A stretch of DNA of 5,831 nt, taken from Verrucomicrobiota bacterium (lineage in GTDB: Bacteria > Verrucomicrobiota > Verrucomicrobiia > Limisphaerales > JACRJZ01). Under the pieces are notes generated by a model that was not told the DNA's origin, ran no database searches, and worked only from the letters and a program-made list of their open reading frames with translations. The position numbers were made by a program, and so were the translations under genes. This document shows, piece by piece, positions 1 through 5,341 of this stretch (position 1 is its first letter; every line of letters starts with the position of its first letter). The DNA is taken from NCBI GenBank assembly GCA_022711695.1, contig JAKLEJ010000244.1, positions 1-5,831 of the forward strand. The letters run 5' to 3'.

Positions 1-9
1 AATACGAAT

Positions 10-813
10 ATGAAGACGATCGAGAATATCGGATTGCGAAACGTGCAGGAAGTCTATGGCGGCGCGGAGGGGGACCTCTGGGAACTCGTGATGGGCGAGC
101 AGATTCACATCGGCGGTTTCCAATCGTCCATGGACCTGGCCACGCGCGCCGGCATCGCCGCCGGCATGCAGGGCGTTGACCTGTGTTGTTGCACCGGGGC
201 CGGCATGCGGTTCCTCGTGAAATTCTGTGGAGTTGCGTCCATGCGCGGCGTGGATGCCACCGCCAAGGTGGTCGAGCGGGGACGCCAGCGTTGCCAGGCT
301 CTCGGCCTGGACGGCCAGATTTCCTTTACCCTGGCGGATGTCTGCGCCAGCGGGTTGCCCTCGGCCAGCGCCGATTTCGCCTGGGGCGAGGACGCCTGGT
401 GCTATGTGGTGGACAAGCCGAAGCTGATCGCCGAGGCGGCCCGCCTGGTGAAGCCGGGCGGCTTGATCGCGTTCACCGACTGGATCGAAGGCCCGGCGGG
501 GCTGTCCTCGCAGGAGGCGGACCGGTTCCTGGCCTTCATGAAATTTCCGAACATCCAGGACTTGCAGGGCTACCAGGACCTCCTGGCCGCCAACGGTTGC
601 CAGACGCGCGTCGCCGCGGACACCGGTCGGTTCGCGCCTTCTGTGGACCTTTACCTGGACATGCTTAACAAGCAGCTTACCTACGATGCGCTGCGCATCA
701 TCGGCTTTGACCTGCCTCTGATGCAAACGTTGGCCGCCGAAATGGTCTTCATGCAGGGCCTGGCACACGCAGGGAAGATCGCGCAGGGTATTTTCATCGC
801 CCAAAAGAGGTAG
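10..813 (+). CDS. Class I SAM-dependent methyltransferase
   Basis: Predicted cytosolic enzyme of 267 residues that transfers a methyl group from S-adenosylmethionine to an unknown acceptor. The Rossmann methyltransferase motifs occur in order. The glycine-loop strand is VDLCCCTGAGMRFL (56-69), an acidic strand end is VDAT (81-84, D82 likely contacting the ribose), LADV follows at 109-112, FAWGEDAW at 123-130 sits at the post-I position, and LVKPGGLIAF (146-155) is the usual motif III. The N-terminal stretch VYGGAEGDLWELVMGEQIHIGGF (16-38, given here in outline: W24, E25, G29, E30, H33, G35, G36) resembles the lid region of small-molecule N-methyltransferases such as sarcosine/dimethylglycine types, but I cannot name the substrate. 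Two glycines of the usual GxGxG loop are cysteines (C59, C61, with C60 between them). The reading frame is open to the window edge, so the true start could lie upstream of the ATG at 10. A hairpin at 886-906 may end transcription. Confidence 0.88.
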   Translation: MKTIENIGLRNVQEVYGGAEGDLWELVMGEQIHIGGFQSSMDLATRAGIAAGMQGVDLCCCTGAGMRFLVKFCGVASMRGVDATAKVVERGRQRCQALGLDGQISFTLADVCASGLPSASADFAWGEDAWCYVVDKPKLIAEAARLVKPGGLIAFTDWIEGPAGLSSQEADRFLAFMKFPNIQDLQGYQDLLAANGCQTRVAADTGRFAPSVDLYLDMLNKQLTYDALRIIGFDLPLMQTLAAEMVFMQGLAHAGKIAQGIFIAQKR

Positions 814-885
814 CCCCGACTGCTCCGCGAGCGATTCCGGCCTGGGGCCTCGGAGTTCGCGAGGAACTGCGCTTCACGGAGAAAC

Positions 886-906
886 AGCCCGGCCCTCGGC
901 CGGGCT
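886..906 (+). terminator. Perfect 9-bp hairpin, possible terminator of the methyltransferase gene
   Basis: AGCCCGGCC (886-894) is perfectly complementary to GGCCGGGCT (898-906) around a 3-nt loop CTC. It lies about 70 nt after the methyltransferase stop codon. The bases that follow on the plus strand (CTCTCTGCG) are pyrimidine-rich but not a T run. On the minus strand the stem is followed by GTTTCTCC, slightly more terminator-like, though no minus-strand gene runs into it. Intrinsic termination is possible but not certain; it could equally be an mRNA 3'-end stabiliser. Confidence 0.35.
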
Positions 907-939
907 CTCTGCGTGCGCGCAGCCCCTGCGTCGTCAGCC

Positions 940-1023
940 GGCGGCGCGTTCGGCAAGGACCGCCGTTGTCCCGCCCCAACGCCGTCAGGCGCGCAACCGG
1001 GGACACCCTTGCGGCGCGCCGCC
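940..1023. repeat. 84-nt nested imperfect palindrome
   Basis: Three successive pairs of perfectly complementary arms are nested on one axis. GGCGGCGCG (940-948) pairs with CGCGCCGCC (1015-1023), GCAAGG (953-958) with CCTTGC (1007-1012), and TGTCCC (967-972) with GGGACA (1000-1005). At the tip, CGCC (980-983) pairs with GGCG (988-991) around a GTCA tetraloop. That is 25 base pairs in all, interrupted by internal loops. It lies in non-coding DNA between the methyltransferase and the efflux gene. It could be a REP/MITE-like dispersed element, a small structured RNA or an mRNA-end structure. No T run follows on either side, so it is not a standard terminator. Confidence 0.7.
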
Positions 1024-1099
1024 TCACGGACTAGTATCCCGTCACAGAGATGGGGCTGCGATCGCTCGCTCGACACGGCCCCTCGACCGTCCTTTGGAT

Positions 1100-1124
1100 G
1101 CTCTCTCCAACCGAAGGAGGGAGC
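1100..1124. repeat. Short hairpin resembling common intergenic repeats
   Basis: GCTCTCTCC (1100-1108) pairs with GGAGGGAGC (1116-1124) with one T-G wobble and a 7-nt loop, followed by GGGGGTGAGGGC. The pattern of a CTCTCC arm, a GGAGGGAGC arm and then GGGGTGAGGG is of the type often seen as dispersed intergenic repeats in GC-rich bacterial genomes. That resemblance is from memory; only a genome-wide search would show that it is repeated in this organism. Confidence 0.4.
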
Positions 1125-1205
1125 GGGGGTGAGGGCTTTGCCTCCTCCGGTCGCAAGTTGGAATGCGGGCAAGCGCCAACGACGGATCACTGACTACTCG
1201 GCGGT

Positions 1206-2165
1206 ATGGATACCAAAAACCTGGCGCGCTGGGCGCACACTCACGAATTTGGCGCGGACTCGTCCGCCGCCGAGCGGCGCACCCGCATCGTCATCGGAAT
1301 CACGGCGACCATGATGGTCGTCGAGATCGCCGCCGGCATGGCCTTCAACTCGATGGCGCTGCTGGCCGACGGCTGGCACATGAGCACGCACGTCGCCGCG
1401 TTCCTGATCACCGCGCTGGCCTATCATTTCAGCCGTCGGCATGCCTCCGATCCCCGCTACAGCTTCGGCACGGGGAAGATGGGGGTCCTGGGCGGCTTCG
1501 CCAGCGCCATTGTGCTGGCGGTCGTTGCCCTGCTGATGGCGGGAGAATCCGTTCACCGTTTCCTGGCCCCGGCCCCGATCCAGTTCAACCAGGCCATTGT
1601 GGTGGCGTTCGTCGGGCTGCTGGTCAACCTGGCTTGCGCCCTCCTGCTCAAGGACGATCCCCACCACCATCACGATCATGGGCCCGCCCATGGCGGCCAT
1701 CCTCATCACGATCTGAACCTGCGCTCGGCCTACGTCCATGTCCTGGCCGACGCGCTTACCTCGGTCACCGCCATCCTGGCCCTGACCGCGGGGAAGTACC
1801 TGGGCTGGTCCTGGCTCGATCCCGTGATGGGCCTGGTGGGCAGCGCGGTGGTTTCCGTGTGGGCCTACGGGTTGGTGCGCGACACCAGCGGCATCCTCCT
1901 CGACCGCACGCCCGAGTCGTCCGACTTGCCCGGCGAGATTCGGCGGGCCATCGAGAGCGAGGGCGACGCGCGCATCGTGGACTTGCACATCTGGCAGGTG
2001 GCTTCAGGCAAGTTCGCGGCCATCGTTTCTCTCGTGACCGCCGCTCCGAAGCCCCTGGAGGCTTACCGCGCCCCCCTTCGCGTGCACGAGGAGCTGGTCC
2101 ACCTGACCGTCGAAACGCAGACGGCGCCCTTTTCGGAATGGACAGAGGGGAGAGGACGGGGATAG
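1206..2165 (+). CDS. dmeF: Cation diffusion facilitator, DmeF-type Co/Ni efflux transporter
   Basis: Inner-membrane metal/proton antiporter of 319 residues, a normal length for the family, expected to export divalent metals from the cytosol. The N-terminus MDTKNLARWAHTHEFG has the W/H/H/F pattern of DmeF proteins. The transport site is visible as ADGWHMSTH in membrane helix 2 (D55, H58, H62) and HVLADAL in helix 5 (H178, D182). Between helices 4 and 5 there is a loop with nine histidines in residues 153-168, typical of metal-binding cytosolic loops in this family. The C-terminal cytosolic domain begins near 245 and includes the conserved VDLHIWQV (258-265). The HxxxH at 58/62, where CzcD-type zinc exporters have HxxxD, favours the Co/Ni branch. 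No DmeR/RcnR-type regulator lies in the window. No good Shine-Dalgarno precedes the ATG, but this start gives the family-like N-terminus. A CDF transporter is near certain; the DmeF subtype is probable. Confidence 0.92.
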   Translation: MDTKNLARWAHTHEFGADSSAAERRTRIVIGITATMMVVEIAAGMAFNSMALLADGWHMSTHVAAFLITALAYHFSRRHASDPRYSFGTGKMGVLGGFASAIVLAVVALLMAGESVHRFLAPAPIQFNQAIVVAFVGLLVNLACALLLKDDPHHHHDHGPAHGGHPHHDLNLRSAYVHVLADALTSVTAILALTAGKYLGWSWLDPVMGLVGSAVVSVWAYGLVRDTSGILLDRTPESSDLPGEIRRAIESEGDARIVDLHIWQVASGKFAAIVSLVTAAPKPLEAYRAPLRVHEELVHLTVETQTAPFSEWTEGRGRG

Positions 2166-2185
2166 CTTGCCTGGAAAGCGCGCCA

Positions 2186-2206
2186 GCCGGCAGGGTTCCT
2201 GGCGGC
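2186..2206 (+). repeat. Hairpin just after the efflux transporter gene
   Basis: GCCGGCAGG (2186-2194) pairs with CCTGGCGGC (2198-2206), 8 of 9 positions with one central G-G mismatch and a GTT loop, 21 nt after the dmeF stop. No T run follows, so it is more likely an mRNA-stabilising or partial-termination structure than a strong terminator. Confidence 0.35.
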
Positions 2207-2231
2207 AGACGCGCCGGACCATTAGAACGAA

Positions 2232-2591
2232 ATGCGCAGACGCGTTAGACAACCGGCCATCCAGCCCGCCTTGCGGGATCCGGAGCGCCATGACTTCTGG
2301 CCCGGGTTTATCTGCGCCCTGATCGGGTTGATCGTCATGTTCGTCGGCGCGCGTCATCTGACCGGCGTCGAAACCACGGACGGCGGCAGCGCCTGGGAAA
2401 CCCAGCTCATCAAGGCCTTTTCCAGCGGCGGCATCGAGATCGGCATCCCCGCGCCCAAGCCGGCCGCGGTGGGGCCGGACGGGCTGCCGGAGCCGGCCGT
2501 GGCCCCCGAGCCTGAACCCCGCGAGCCCGAGCCCGGCCTGCTCTCCAAAGTCCGGGTCAACCTCGGGGCCAAGACGCCCTGTCCCACCTGA
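2232..2591 (+). CDS. Small single-pass membrane protein with a Pro/Glu-rich segment
   Basis: I do not recognise a named family. The 119-residue product has a basic N-terminus (MRRRVRQ), one hydrophobic helix at about 26-40 (FICALIGLIVMFVGA), and a short polar stretch ending near 70 (SSGGIEIGI). A Pro/Glu-rich segment follows at about 74-102 (PEPAVAPEPEPREPEPG), then a short tail with Lys, Arg and one Cys (C117). The basic start suggests an N-in orientation with the Pro-rich part outside the cytosol. Pro-rich segments of this sort often act as extended spacers. The gene lies 66 nt after dmeF and 40 nt before the membrane ferredoxin gene, so a role alongside that redox protein is plausible but is inferred only from position. 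Hydrophobic-helix placement and frame support a real gene; the function is unknown. Confidence 0.7.
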   Translation: MRRRVRQPAIQPALRDPERHDFWPGFICALIGLIVMFVGARHLTGVETTDGGSAWETQLIKAFSSGGIEIGIPAPKPAAVGPDGLPEPAVAPEPEPREPEPGLLSKVRVNLGAKTPCPT

Positions 2592-2606
2592 GTGAAATGA
2601 CTTCCG

Positions 2607-2623
2607 GGCCGCATGGCGCGGCC
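2607..2623 (+). repeat. Hairpin immediately upstream of the polyferredoxin start
   Basis: GGCCGC (2607-2612) pairs perfectly with GCGGCC (2618-2623) around an ATGGC loop, ending 8 nt before the ATG at 2632. It could occlude the initiation region or slow readthrough from the upstream small gene. There is no T run. Confidence 0.35.
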
Positions 2624-2631
2624 TGCCCTCC

Positions 2632-3531
2632 ATGATGGATTGCCAACAAGCTCCCTGCGAGAAGAGCCGCGCCCCGGCAGCGCTGGGACAGCGACTGATG
2701 CGGTGGAGGCCGTGGGTGCAGGCGGCGTTTCTCGGGGTCTGGCTGGCCCCGTTGGGGCAGTGGCTCCATCGCATTCCGGGCTGCGTTTTTCACTGCTATT
2801 CCTGCCCGCTTTCGTCCTTTGCGTGTCCCGTGGGCGTTCTGGCCAACTACGCCGCCATCTTTCCCGCCGTCGGCGAGGCGCCGTATCTGCTGCTCGGCAC
2901 GCTGCTGGTGGTCGCGGCGGTGAGCGGTTCCCTGGCCTGCGGCTGGTCCTGTCCGTTTGGCTTTCTGCAGGATCTCCTGGCGCGGCTAACCTCCTGGAAG
3001 ATGCCTTTGCCAGCCTGGACGGGGCATTTCCGCTACGTCGTGCTGGTGGGGCTGGTCATTCTCTTCCCGATGTGGCTCGGCTCCCAGGGGGTGCCTTACG
3101 ACGAGCAAAGCATCTCCATCTGCCGTCTGTGCCCGGCCGGGGCCCTCGAGGCGGGGCTCCCGTACTCGCTACAGAGCCTGTTCTCGGGCAACGGCTGGAT
3201 GATGAGCGGCCTGAAGTCAGGCATCCTGATCGCCTTCCTGCTTGGTGCGGTGCTGATTCACCGTCCCTGGTGCCGCGTCTTCTGCCCGCTGGGCGGGTTC
3301 CTGGCCCTCTTCAACCGCTTCAGCCTCTTTCATCTTCGTTACCGCGCGCCCGAGTGCACCGAGTGCAACACCTGCCGCAGCCGTTGTTCCGTGGGGGTGA
3401 ACCTGGACCGGAAGGTGAATGTGACCGGCTGCGTGCGCTGCCTCGAGTGCGTCACTTGCGGCGCCTTCACGCCCGCGTTTGCCAGGCCCACGGAGTCCGT
3501 CGCGCCCGCGCCGCCTTCTGTCTCCAAGTGA
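2632..3531 (+). CDS. NapH/MauN-like membrane polyferredoxin (4Fe-4S binding protein)
   Basis: Integral membrane iron-sulfur protein of 299 residues, expected to move electrons across or along the cytoplasmic membrane. About five or six hydrophobic segments are visible, near 28-45, 66-80, 86-104, 131-150, 195-210 and 214-235. Cysteine motifs run in order: CVFHCYSCPLSSFACPVG (C51, C55, C58, C65), CGWSCPFGFLQD (C103, C107), CRLCPAG (C164, C167), and WCRVFCPLGGFLALFNRF (C214, C218), the hallmark of this family. The C-terminal ferredoxin part has CTECNTCRSRC (C242, C245, C248, C252) and CVRCLECVTC (C267, C270, C273, C276). The second set is spaced CxxCxxCxxC, not the classical CxxCxxCxxxCP. No other Nap, Nos or Mau gene is present, so NapH itself should not be assumed. 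Two consecutive ATGs begin the frame (2632 and 2635) and neither has a Shine-Dalgarno, so the exact first residue is uncertain by one. Confidence 0.9.
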   Translation: MMDCQQAPCEKSRAPAALGQRLMRWRPWVQAAFLGVWLAPLGQWLHRIPGCVFHCYSCPLSSFACPVGVLANYAAIFPAVGEAPYLLLGTLLVVAAVSGSLACGWSCPFGFLQDLLARLTSWKMPLPAWTGHFRYVVLVGLVILFPMWLGSQGVPYDEQSISICRLCPAGALEAGLPYSLQSLFSGNGWMMSGLKSGILIAFLLGAVLIHRPWCRVFCPLGGFLALFNRFSLFHLRYRAPECTECNTCRSRCSVGVNLDRKVNVTGCVRCLECVTCGAFTPAFARPTESVAPAPPSVSK

Positions 3532-3534
3532 CAA

Positions 3535-3549
3535 AGCCGCCGGGCGGCT
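3535..3549 (+). repeat. Hairpin directly after the polyferredoxin gene
   Basis: AGCCGC (3535-3540) pairs with GCGGCT (3544-3549) around a CGG loop, starting 4 nt after the stop codon. There is no T run on the plus strand (TGCGTGTTCGG follows), so termination is possible but weakly supported. A fresh promoter at 3621-3649 is consistent with a transcript boundary near here. Confidence 0.35.
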
Positions 3550-3615
3550 GCGTGTTCGGCAAGCACCGTCGCCGCCGAGCCCAAGTCGGGTGGCTGCGGA
3601 TTCAGGTCGCACTTT

Positions 3616-3649
3616 AGACTTTGGCCCGGCAAGTCTTCCGACCTATACT
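3616..3649 (+). promoter_or_regulatory. Sigma70-type promoter with overlapping inverted repeat, probably giving a leaderless mRNA
   Basis: The -35 element is TTGGCC (3621-3626, 4/6 match to TTGACA) and the -10 element is TATACT (3644-3649, 5/6 match to TATAAT), with exactly 17 nt between them. The -10 ends only 8 nt before the ATG at 3658, so a normal start point would fall at about 3655-3658, on or next to the start codon. The repeat AGACTT (3616-3621) / AAGTCT (3631-3636), separated by 9 nt, overlaps the -35 box. It lies outside the expected transcript, so it would act as DNA, as a possible operator. No transcript data are available. Confidence 0.6.
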
Positions 3650-3657
3650 CCGCCCCG

Positions 3658-4266
3658 ATGTCGAGTGACCAACAAACGCCCCTGGACCGACTCTGGAAGA
3701 CGTATGCAGAGGTGTTCAGGGATTTTGACGATCTCACGTTGGCCCGGTGGATGTCTCAAACGCTGAGCCAACTGCGGGGTCGCGGTTGGAGGTTGTCGCA
3801 CCCGCTGGTGGGCGCCTACCGGCTCGCCGCCGAGATCGGCTTCGAGCGCGGCGTGTGGCTGAAACGCCTGGCGGCCATCCCCTCCGGCTACACCGAGGCC
3901 GCCTGCTGCCGATCCCCCTTGCTGCCTCTGTTCACCCGCGATGTCTTCGAGTCGGGCCTGGTCTGCGAACACTGCGGCGGCACCGCCGTCGAGTTCGCGG
4001 ACATCGACGCCTCGCTGCGGGAGGATATCCGGGTCTGGGCCGAGGACTACGCGCCCGTGCATCAAGTGGCGCATTGGGACGACGCCAAGCGCAAGCGGAC
4101 CGCCGATTATGAGGCGGCCCTGGACGACGCCGCGCGGCGGGCCGAGCATCTGCTGGCCGACGCCGCGGTCCGTCTTGTGCCCCGTTTTCTCGAGTTCCAT
4201 CCCGTGATCGTCTGGGAAGATCATGACGAGTGCCTCGAAGTCAGGCCCGAGGACATCGAGTTCTGA
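3658..4266 (+). CDS. Hypothetical protein with two cysteine pairs
   Basis: I do not recognise this 202-residue protein by name. It is predicted soluble: no signal peptide or membrane helix is visible. The first half has aromatic and basic helical stretches (RLWKTYAEVFRDF at 11-23, GYTE at 77-80). The middle holds ACCRSP (C83, C84) and CEHCGG (C103, C106), which together could bind a zinc ion as a small ribbon-like knuckle. The C-terminal half is acidic and probably helical (about 113-176), ending in EFHPVIVWEDHDECLEV and an acidic tail. The ATG at 3658 sits right behind a good promoter, which argues for leaderless translation. The only close alternative in frame is a GTG at 3712, directly abutting AGAGG and thus too near to use it. 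The gene is followed after 6 nt by the AsmA-like gene and probably forms an operon with it. Function unknown. Confidence 0.78.
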   Translation: MSSDQQTPLDRLWKTYAEVFRDFDDLTLARWMSQTLSQLRGRGWRLSHPLVGAYRLAAEIGFERGVWLKRLAAIPSGYTEAACCRSPLLPLFTRDVFESGLVCEHCGGTAVEFADIDASLREDIRVWAEDYAPVHQVAHWDDAKRKRTADYEAALDDAARRAEHLLADAAVRLVPRFLEFHPVIVWEDHDECLEVRPEDIEF

Positions 4267-4272
4267 AGTCGA

Positions 4273-4914
4273 ATGAAACGCCTCTTCCGCTGGCTGTTTC
4301 GGTTGCTGGTCCTCTCGATCGTGCTGCTGGTGGCGGCGGCCCTGCTGAAGGACGCCTTGCTTAAAGGTTGGATCGAACGCCAGGTTCACGCTCGGACCGG
4401 TCTCAGGGTCTCCATCCAGACGCTTGAAGCCGGCCTGTTCACCCCGACTGTCCGCATCGAGAGAGCCCGCCTCTTTAACCCGGCCGAGTTTGGCGGGTCG
4501 GTCCTGCTGGACATCTCCGAGGCCTCCTTCGAGTACGATCTCGCCAAAGCGCTCGCCGGCTCGGCGCGCCTGCGATGGCTTCGGCTGCAGGTGGGCGAGA
4601 TCCACCTGGTGCGAAACGCGGCCGGTCAAACCAACGTGGCCGCGATCCTCCCGGCCCTGACCGGCGCCTCGTCCCGGCCGCAGGAGACTGACCGGCGGCG
4701 GTGGCGCTTCGGGGGTATCGACCAGGTCTATCTCACTTTGGAAAAAGCGCGCCACACCGACCTGGCGCAACCCGCCCGCAATTGGACCCGGGCGGTGGGC
4801 TGGAAGGACTACGAGATCAAGAACATTCGAACAGCGGCAGAGGCGGGCGAGTGGGTCCAACGCGTTCTGAACCGCGTAACCCCCGCGCCGGCAAGCGCTG
4901 GCCCGGCCTCGTGA
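4273..4914 (+). CDS. AsmA-like membrane-anchored envelope protein (short form)
   Basis: The 213-residue protein begins with a basic N-terminus and one hydrophobic anchor helix (about 8-25), so most of it should lie in the periplasm. The part after the anchor follows the AsmA-type N-terminal pattern: a TGLRVSI strand (42-48) and TLEAGLFTPTVRIERARLFNP (50-70, a hydrophobic beta strand then the N-P turn). Next come VLLDISEASFEYDL (77-90) and LRWLRLQVGEIHLVRNAAGQTNV (100-122, the strand ending in an R-N-x-x-G-x-x-N turn). AsmA-family proteins form long beta-groove lipid-transfer or envelope-maintenance proteins; this one has only the N-terminal module, far shorter than full AsmA/TamB. It could be a minimal member or an accessory. 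It lies 6 nt after gene 3658-4266 and likely shares its promoter. Its stop codon is only 7 nt from the convergent lipoprotein's stop. Confidence 0.78.
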   Translation: MKRLFRWLFRLLVLSIVLLVAAALLKDALLKGWIERQVHARTGLRVSIQTLEAGLFTPTVRIERARLFNPAEFGGSVLLDISEASFEYDLAKALAGSARLRWLRLQVGEIHLVRNAAGQTNVAAILPALTGASSRPQETDRRRWRFGGIDQVYLTLEKARHTDLAQPARNWTRAVGWKDYEIKNIRTAAEAGEWVQRVLNRVTPAPASAGPAS

Positions 4915-4921
4915 GAGCGGG

Positions 4922-5260
4922 CTACTTCTTCGGAACCACCTTCACCGTGCCCGTGGCCGGATCGTAGTCGAACATCATTCCGGCAGGCAGCGTCGGCAGA
5001 TTGGGCAGCGTGCCCTTGCTCACCAGTTCGTCCAGGCTGTTCGGATAGCGGTTCTCTTCGGCGTAGAAATTCTTGATGGCCTGATCGAGCGAGGCGGCCC
5101 CGATGGTCTTCTTGGCGGCTTGCTGGCCTTTAAGGACGGCGCCTGCGTAATCCGCCGGCGCGTTCAGGGGGTTCTCGCCGGGTTTGGCCTGGCTGGCGGG
5201 CTTGTCGCAGCCGGCCAAAAGCAGGCCAAGGCCCAAATACAGGAGACAAACATGCTTCAT
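4922..5260 (-). CDS. Lipoprotein with pseudopilin-like C-terminal region
   Basis: The 112-residue product starts with MKHVCLLYLGLGLLLAGC, a clean lipoprotein signal with lipobox L-A-G-C and lipidated C18. I chose the ATG at 5260 because it places the signal correctly; a longer TTG start at 5290 would add ten residues and lies in the tail of a terminator. Asp19 at +2 would be an inner-membrane retention signal under the E. coli Lol rule, which may not hold in this lineage. After a Pro/Ala linker, residues 58-83 (LDQAIKNF, EENRYPNSLDELV) and the strand MMFDYDPATGTVKVV (95-109) resemble the globular C-terminal part of type II secretion pseudopilins (GspG-like: Y-P-x-S-L-x-E-L, then Y-D-x-x-T-G). 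The prepilin methylation motif is absent. The role is unknown. No Shine-Dalgarno is visible. Confidence 0.82.
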   Translation of the reverse strand: MKHVCLLYLGLGLLLAGCDKPASQAKPGENPLNAPADYAGAVLKGQQAAKKTIGAASLDQAIKNFYAEENRYPNSLDELVSKGTLPNLPTLPAGMMFDYDPATGTVKVVPKK

Positions 5261-5284
5261 AGGGTGGCGGGCGAAACGGGCGTG

Positions 5285-5326
5285 AAACAAAGCCGCCCCG
5301 GCCCCTCGGAAGGGCGCCGGGGCGGC
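5285..5326 (-). terminator. Strong intrinsic terminator of the 43-residue lipoprotein gene
   Basis: Read on the minus strand, an 11-bp G/C stem (5316-5326 with 5292-5302) is extended by CCC/GGG and a T-A pair past a single bulged base. It is capped by a 4-nt loop and followed by CTTTGTTT. It begins 15 nt after the stop of the small lipoprotein gene. The T-rich tail ends only about 25 nt before the ATG of the next lipoprotein gene. Confidence 0.8.
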
Positions 5327-5341
5327 AACACATCAGTCGGG

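Larger units (their letters stand above)
814..1205. other. Non-coding intergenic stretch rich in inverted repeats
   Basis: This 392-nt gap has no protein with recognisable features. Frames open across it give Arg/Pro/Ala-rich translations without domains, as expected of GC-rich non-coding DNA. It holds three separate inverted-repeat structures, listed individually at 886-906, 940-1023 and 1100-1124. A weak sigma70-like pair is visible, TTGCGG at 1009-1014 and TAGTAT at 1032-1037 with 17-nt spacing (3/6 and 4/6 consensus matches). It could drive the downstream efflux gene but would leave a leader of more than 150 nt, so I do not list it as a promoter. Confidence 0.6.

Noticed and set aside
913..1314. 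133-residue plus-strand frame bridging the intergenic gap and the start of dmeF
   Set aside because: It runs through three inverted repeats and into the efflux gene in another frame, with low-complexity Arg/Pro/Ser composition and no recognisable domain.
1194..1988. 264-residue minus-strand frame and a 361-residue plus-strand frame over the efflux gene
   Set aside because: The 1206-2165 frame gives a complete cation diffusion facilitator; the other frames are His/Gln/Arg-rich shadows without motifs.
945..3571. 21-nt similarity between 945-965 and 3551-3571 (18 of 21 identical, both intergenic)
   Set aside because: A match of this quality between two GC-rich stretches is expected by chance about once in a window of this size; it is only worth noting if a genome search shows more copies.
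2613..3617. 334-residue plus-strand frame overlapping the polyferredoxin
   Set aside because: The +1 frame at 2632-3531 has all the cysteine motifs and membrane segments; the longer frame is an Arg/Pro/Gly-rich shadow.
3643..4860. 405-residue open frame on the minus strand
   Set aside because: It covers two plus-strand genes that have a good promoter, tight spacing and recognisable features (membrane anchor, AsmA pattern). Its own translation is Gln/Gly/Arg-rich with no domain, as expected of a GC-rich antisense shadow.
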